From an uncultured Clostridia bacterium (lineage in GTDB: Bacteria; Bacillota; Clostridia; Oscillospirales; CAG-272): a stretch of 9,718 bases of DNA. Both the position numbers and the translations under genes were made by a program. Below are positions 6,148 through 9,718 of this stretch, in pieces; position 1 is the first letter of the stretch, and each line of letters starts with the position of its first letter. Where the stretch lies: positions 1 to 9,718 of the forward strand of contig CALAXC010000322.1 of assembly GCA_937894775.1 (NCBI GenBank), read 5' to 3'. The notes under the pieces were generated by a model, which saw nothing but the letters and a program-made list of their open reading frames with translations, was not told the DNA's origin and made no database searches.

Positions 6148-6801
6148 ATGAACGATATTGAATCGGAATTGATCACCGAAGAAGAATCCGCCCCCATTGA
6201 TCATTCACAGCTTTTCAAATCAACTGTGACTTTAGTAAACAAATTGTATCTTATAACCGTTATCGCCGTCTTTACCGTTGCTCTTGCAGGTATAGCTTGT
6301 GCCGTATTATTCAAGGTCTCCTTAGGACTTCTTACCGTCATTCTTTCAATGATCGGTTACGTTGCGGCAACAATAAACATTCTTTACAACAAGCTTGGCA
6401 TCGCTTACCGAATGTTTCACGGTTGCATAACAGTTACCGAGCTTTACGGAAAAAACCGTGAAACGGTATATATTCCCGACCGCTTGCTCTTCTGCACTGT
6501 AACCGAAATAGGCAACAAAGCCTTTGCGCACGAAAGCTCTAAAAGCATTCGCGAGATCCATCTTCCAAAAACGCTTATCCGCATAGGAAGTGATGCGTTT
6601 TCAGGTCTTGATTCCCTCACCGACGTATATTTTGAGGGAACCGAAGAAGAATGGCTCGAGCTTTCACGTCTTGCGCCGCTTGGCGAAGCGGTAGCGCTTC
6701 ACTTCGATTCTCCTTTACCGATGCCCGAAAAGAAAGTAAAGCAGAAAAAAGAGAAAAAATCAAAGAAAAAACAAGAAACAGAAAAGACGGAAAACGATTA
6801 A
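6148..6801 (+). CDS. Membrane-anchored BspA-type LRR_5 domain protein
   Basis: The 217-residue protein has an acidic N-terminus (1-20), two predicted membrane segments (about 33-55 and 57-80), then a short BspA-type leucine-rich repeat (LRR_5) module at about 94-179. The module is recognised by TVTEIGNKAF, EIHLPKTLIRIGSDAF, LDSLTDVYF and the terminal GTEEEWLEL. The tail (195-214) is very rich in Lys and Glu. Basic residues follow the second membrane segment, which suggests that the LRR and tail face the cytoplasm. This is unusual because most LRR_5 proteins are on the surface. The start at 6148 is set by AAAGGAGA (6131-6138) with 9 bases of spacing; a longer open frame reaches back into repeat DNA and is rejected. 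It lies 25 bases ahead of mreC and is probably co-transcribed. The function is unknown; a scaffold or interaction role is a guess. Confidence 0.8.
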   Translation: MNDIESELITEEESAPIDHSQLFKSTVTLVNKLYLITVIAVFTVALAGIACAVLFKVSLGLLTVILSMIGYVAATINILYNKLGIAYRMFHGCITVTELYGKNRETVYIPDRLLFCTVTEIGNKAFAHESSKSIREIHLPKTLIRIGSDAFSGLDSLTDVYFEGTEEEWLELSRLAPLGEAVALHFDSPLPMPEKKVKQKKEKKSKKKQETEKTEND

Positions 6802-6826
6802 CGACCTAACGAGGTAAAACACCGTA

Positions 6827-7672
6827 ATGAATTTTTTAAAATCAAAGGCGTTTATAATCTGTTTGATCGCCGCCATAGTACTCACACTCATACCGACGCT
6901 GATCGCGGCATTCGGTGGAGTCGATCTTCTCCGCTCGGTAGCGGGAACAGTGGCAAAGCCATTCAGCTTTGCGGGTACTAAAATAGGCGAAGCATTCAAC
7001 GGATTTATCGACGTTTTTACAAAATACGACGAGCTGAAAGAAGAAAACGAAAAGCTTAAAGAACAGCTCGAAGAATACGAAAACAAGGAATACAACGAGC
7101 AGTTGCTTTCAGAACAGAACGACTGGCTCAAGGATTATATAAATTTCCACACGTCGAACCCGAAATTCAAGATAACCGACGCAAAAATAGTTTCAAGAGA
7201 AGCCGGGAACTATTCAACCGTTATAACCCTTAACAAAGGCTCGGCGCACGGAATAAAAAGAAATATGCCCGTAATAACCGCAGACGGTCTTTTAGGCTAT
7301 GTCAGCGAGATAGCACTCGATTGGTGCAAGGTAACTACCGTTATCGAAGCCAACAACTCGATAGGAGTTTATTCCGAGCGAGGCGGCTCGCAGGGAGTTA
7401 TTAAGGGCGACGTCGAGCTTCGTGAGCAAGGACTTTGCAAAATGACCTTTCTTAACAGCAAAGACGGAGTGCAGATAGACGATAAAATATTTACCTCAGG
7501 CGGCTCGACAAGCATCTACCCTGCCGATCTCTATATCGGTTCGGTAAGTGACGTCAGCATCGACACCGACACAGGCGAGGTAATAGCCACGGTAACACCC
7601 GCAAACGATTTTACCGATCTTTCTTCGCTTTCAAGCGTTATGATAATATGCGGATACGAGAAGGAGAAATGA
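6827..7672 (+). CDS. mreC: Rod shape-determining protein MreC
   Basis: The 281-residue protein has the MreC layout: a short cytoplasmic N-terminus, one membrane segment (about 8-29), a coiled coil (about 66-100, rich in KEENEKLKEQLEE-type heptads) and two extracytoplasmic beta domains. The signature stretch is at 121-162: IVSREAGNYSTVITLNKGSAHGI followed by MPVITADGLLGYVSEI. The late TSGGSTSIYPADLYIGSV (223-240) matches the conserved TSG...FP..LPIG region. MreC links the cytoskeletal and peptidoglycan-synthesis parts of the elongation machinery and activates PBP2. The site before its start is weak (GAGG with 12 bases of spacing). The gene is followed by mreD after one base, and no mreB is found in this window. 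Confidence 0.93.
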   Translation: MNFLKSKAFIICLIAAIVLTLIPTLIAAFGGVDLLRSVAGTVAKPFSFAGTKIGEAFNGFIDVFTKYDELKEENEKLKEQLEEYENKEYNEQLLSEQNDWLKDYINFHTSNPKFKITDAKIVSREAGNYSTVITLNKGSAHGIKRNMPVITADGLLGYVSEIALDWCKVTTVIEANNSIGVYSERGGSQGVIKGDVELREQGLCKMTFLNSKDGVQIDDKIFTSGGSTSIYPADLYIGSVSDVSIDTDTGEVIATVTPANDFTDLSSLSSVMIICGYEKEK

Positions 7673-7673
7673 T

Positions 7674-8255
7674 ATGACAAAAAACACCTCCCGACCGCAA
7701 AACAGAAGAAAACCGAAAAGATCGCCAAAAATAGCGGCAAACATCAAGCTCGAAACAGCCAAAAGAATACTTATCTTCTCGATAGCAACGCTTTTGCTCG
7801 GTTGCGCTCAGTGTTCCTTCTTTTCGGTACTCAATATCTGTCCGAGAACACCTGATCTTATTTTAGGTCTTATTCTCGCAGTCGCTCTTTGCGACAATGA
7901 CCGCTCGGCGATGGCTCTCGCTGTCGGCGCAGGATTTTTTATAGACGCGATAGGCGGCTCAGGCGTATCACTTTCTCCGCTCATATATTTTATTTATGCG
8001 GTGATCATAAGCGCGGTATCGCAAAAAATGATGAAAAGCTTTCCCTCTTTTCTTCTCCTGCTCCTTCCTTCGCTGCTTTACCGAGCGCTGATAACTGTTA
8101 CGATGACGGTGCTTGTCGGCTCTTCGATAAGCGGTGCAACAATGATAACAGTACTGCTTGAGGCGCTTTGTACCTTCGTGCTTTGTTTGCCTATATACCC
8201 GATAATGCGTCTTGCGACAAAGCCGTTGTCAACGCACAAAAAATTCTCGTTTTAA
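7674..8255 (+). CDS. mreD: Rod shape-determining protein MreD
   Basis: The 193-residue protein begins with a basic tail (1-30), rich in Lys and Arg, which is longer than in many MreD proteins. Hydrophobic segments follow at about 31-53, 60-73, 78-97, 103-118, 124-148 and 157-180. The family pattern is visible in P60-D61-L62 and in the GAGFFIDAIGG stretch (85-95). MreD is an integral membrane partner of MreC in the cell-elongation complex. The start is firm: GAAGGAGA lies in the end of mreC, about 7 bases upstream, and one base separates the two genes. Identification rests on topology, motif and position after mreC, because MreD sequences diverge widely. Confidence 0.9.
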   Translation: MTKNTSRPQNRRKPKRSPKIAANIKLETAKRILIFSIATLLLGCAQCSFFSVLNICPRTPDLILGLILAVALCDNDRSAMALAVGAGFFIDAIGGSGVSLSPLIYFIYAVIISAVSQKMMKSFPSFLLLLLPSLLYRALITVTMTVLVGSSISGATMITVLLEALCTFVLCLPIYPIMRLATKPLSTHKKFSF

Positions 8256-8289
8256 CGATCAAACCAAAAATAAACGAAAGGAACCACAA

Positions 8290-9351
8290 ATGAACGAACC
8301 CTTGTCATTTAAACTTACCGAAGACGGTTGTCTTTCGCAGGAAGATACCAAAAAATATTATTCCAGATTCGGATTTGCCTGCTTTATATTCGGACTTGCT
8401 ATACTTTTGACGAATATACTTTTTTCTATTGTCATAGGCAGCTTTTTTTCCGATCTGATGAATGACAGCTTCTGGTACGGGATCATATCGAATTTAATAT
8501 CCTTAGTTTCGATATACCTGATAGCGTTACCGCTTCTGATAGCTTTTTTAAAGCCTTTACCGACTGTACGTCCGATAAAGGAAAAAATGAAAATGTCGCA
8601 CCTGCTCTGCTGTCTGTGCATTATTCTTATGCTCACCTATGTCGGAAGCAATATCAGCAATATTTTTCTTATGCTCCAGCAGCTTATAACGAAAAGCACG
8701 CCCGAAAACCCCGTAGCGGCACAGCTTGACAATTCAAATTTAATACTCAGTATTATATTTGTGGGAATACTTTTCCCTATCTTGGAAGAAATAGTTTTCC
8801 GCAAGATCCTTTGCAACAAGCTTCTCCCTCTCGGCGAAGCGCCCGCAATAGTTATCTCCGCCGCATTTTTCGGTGCGATACACGGAAACTTTCATCAATT
8901 CGCTTATGCGTTTTTAGTAGGACTTTTCTTTGCCTTTATCTACGTAAAGACGGGAAAACTGATATACACTATGATTCTTCACTCGGCAATAAATCTTTTC
9001 TGCGGTGTTTTTGCTTCATACGTGTCGTCGATCTTACCGTTAGAAAAGATAGAAGAGATCCTTTCAAACGAGGAGCTTCTCTTAGACGCCGAAAAAATGA
9101 TGGCAGAGCTTTCGCCATACGCCTATGAGCTTTCTCTGTTTATGCTTTATTCCTATGCGCTGTTAGGTTTTACGATAGCGGGACTCATAATCAGCTTTAT
9201 AGCTGTAAGAAAGAGAAAATTCGTTCTCGAAAAAGGCATACTCCCGCCCGAAAACAAGCACCGTTTTTCAAACTTTTTCTTAACGGGAGGAGTTGCGGCA
9301 ACGATAGCGATCATCGCTTTTCAGTTCATCATGTCAATGCTGCCTGTGTAA
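8290..9351 (+). CDS. CPBP family intramembrane glutamic protease (Abi/CAAX type)
   Basis: The 353-residue multi-pass membrane protein carries the three active-site motifs of the CPBP/Abi (Rce1-like, PF02517) family. These are E166-E167-xxx-R171 (EEIVFR), F194-GAI-H198 with H202 nearby, and H231-SAI-N235. Hydrophobic segments flank these (about 27-55, 62-88, 103-130, 150-165, 184-217, 223-250, 284-306 and 330-350). CPBP proteins include prenyl-protein proteases, bacteriocin immunity proteins and membrane regulators; the substrate cannot be predicted here. The start at 8290 is chosen because AAAGGA lies 7 bases before it. An upstream ATG at 8212 lies inside mreD, adds a basic non-membrane stretch and has no such site. 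It lies 34 bases after mreD, where PBP2 is often found in Firmicutes, so a link to cell-envelope growth is possible but unproven. Confidence 0.92.
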   Translation: MNEPLSFKLTEDGCLSQEDTKKYYSRFGFACFIFGLAILLTNILFSIVIGSFFSDLMNDSFWYGIISNLISLVSIYLIALPLLIAFLKPLPTVRPIKEKMKMSHLLCCLCIILMLTYVGSNISNIFLMLQQLITKSTPENPVAAQLDNSNLILSIIFVGILFPILEEIVFRKILCNKLLPLGEAPAIVISAAFFGAIHGNFHQFAYAFLVGLFFAFIYVKTGKLIYTMILHSAINLFCGVFASYVSSILPLEKIEEILSNEELLLDAEKMMAELSPYAYELSLFMLYSYALLGFTIAGLIISFIAVRKRKFVLEKGILPPENKHRFSNFFLTGGVAATIAIIAFQFIMSMLPV

Positions 9352-9372
9352 AAAACGGATAGGATTCATTCA

Positions 9373-9654
9373 ATGTATTACGTATATATACTTACAAATA
9401 AAAACAACTCCGTTATATATGTAGGAATAACAAATGACTTACACCGCAGATTATACGAGCATAAAACCGAGCAAATTGAAGGCTTTACAAAAAAATATCA
9501 TCTTCACAAGCTTGTTTACTTTGAAGAATATTCTAACGTAAAAGATGCTATTGAAAGAGAAAAACAATTAAAACATTGGGTAAGAAATAAAAAGAATTCC
9601 CTGATACAAGAGCAAAATCCAAATTGGGATGATTTTGGAGAATACTTTATTTAA
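9373..9654 (+). CDS. GIY-YIG nuclease superfamily protein, small stand-alone type
   Basis: The 93-residue protein is a single GIY-YIG domain of the small UPF0213/YhbQ-like group. The motif pair appears as Y-V-Y-I-L at 3-7 and Y-V-G at 16-18, with the helix residues R25/R26 in the TNDLHRRLYEHK stretch. KLVYFEEY (46-53) follows, with the Glu region typical of the metal site, and AIEREKQLKHW (59-69) is highly characteristic. It should be a DNA endonuclease or DNA-binding protein, but small stand-alone members are poorly understood. The gene is visibly richer in A and T than its neighbours and uses AT-ending codons (ATA, AAA, TTA), which suggests transfer. It follows the CPBP gene by 21 bases with a modest AGGA site, and a GTCATCCTGAGCG-type dispersed repeat lies 10 bases after its stop. 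Confidence 0.92.
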   Translation: MYYVYILTNKNNSVIYVGITNDLHRRLYEHKTEQIEGFTKKYHLHKLVYFEEYSNVKDAIEREKQLKHWVRNKKNSLIQEQNPNWDDFGEYFI

Positions 9655-9663
9655 TATTTTACC

Positions 9664-9696
9664 TGTCATCCTGAGCGGAGCGAAGCGGAGTCGAAC
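9664..9696 (+). repeat. GTCATCCTGAGCG-type dispersed repeat
   Basis: The stretch starts TGTCATCCTGAGCGGAG and ends GAGTCGAAC, with GCGGAG repeated directly around CGAA (9675-9690). It matches the pattern of a short dispersed repeat I recall from many bacterial genomes (TCATCCTGAGCG...GTCGAAGGATC), here in a degenerate form. It lies 10 bases after the GIY-YIG stop and probably extends beyond it (TCTTAGATCCC). Only one copy is present in this window, so the repeat status rests on recall and not on sequence seen here. Confidence 0.6.
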
Positions 9697-9718
9697 TTTT
9701 TCGTCTTAGATCCCAAAC

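Noticed and set aside
8212..8289. N-terminal extension of the CPBP protease by 26 codons
   Set aside because: It starts inside mreD and is basic and unlike the family. AAAGGA is correctly spaced before 8290.

Overview
The window looks like chromosomal DNA from a gut-type, uncultured member of the Clostridia, possibly Oscillospirales. The reasons are a moderately low GC content, AGGAGG-type ribosome sites, and the protein mix: DegV, a CofE-like protein, BspA-type LRR_5, Firmicute-style MreC/MreD and CPBP. The A/T-rich palindromic intergenic repeats also resemble ones I associate with this group. The taxonomic call is inference from content; no rRNA or other phylogenetic marker is present.

Layout. 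Positions 1-175 hold mosaic palindromic repeats. Positions 237-5568 hold five genes, all on the minus strand. In transcription order they are a CofE-like (F420-0:glutamate ligase family) protein, a DegV fatty-acid-binding protein, a Gfo/Idh/MocA oxidoreductase, a short-chain dehydrogenase (SDR) and a short serine hydrolase of the beta-lactamase/esterase type. The SDR stop and the hydrolase start overlap (ATGA). Terminator-like hairpins follow the CofE-like gene, the oxidoreductase and the hydrolase. A near-consensus promoter and a leader hairpin precede the CofE-like gene. The gap 5569-6147 carries that promoter, then a second block of the same mosaic repeat family plus a run of small hairpins, with no credible gene. 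Positions 6148-9654 form a plus-strand, operon-like run: a membrane-anchored LRR_5 protein, mreC, mreD, a CPBP intramembrane protease and an AT-rich GIY-YIG nuclease. The window ends in a GTCATCCTGAGCG-type dispersed repeat.

How the genes work together. MreC and MreD are the cell-elongation scaffold pair. The LRR_5 protein and the CPBP protease sit where MreB and PBP2 are often found, so both are candidates for envelope-related roles. The minus-strand genes are a loose metabolic set with no obvious single pathway. I found no defence system, CRISPR array, tRNA or rRNA gene, or clear new multi-gene system. The least explained structures are the mosaic repeats on both sides of the minus-strand block, the hairpins placed just upstream of downstream genes, and the LRR_5-mreCD linkage.
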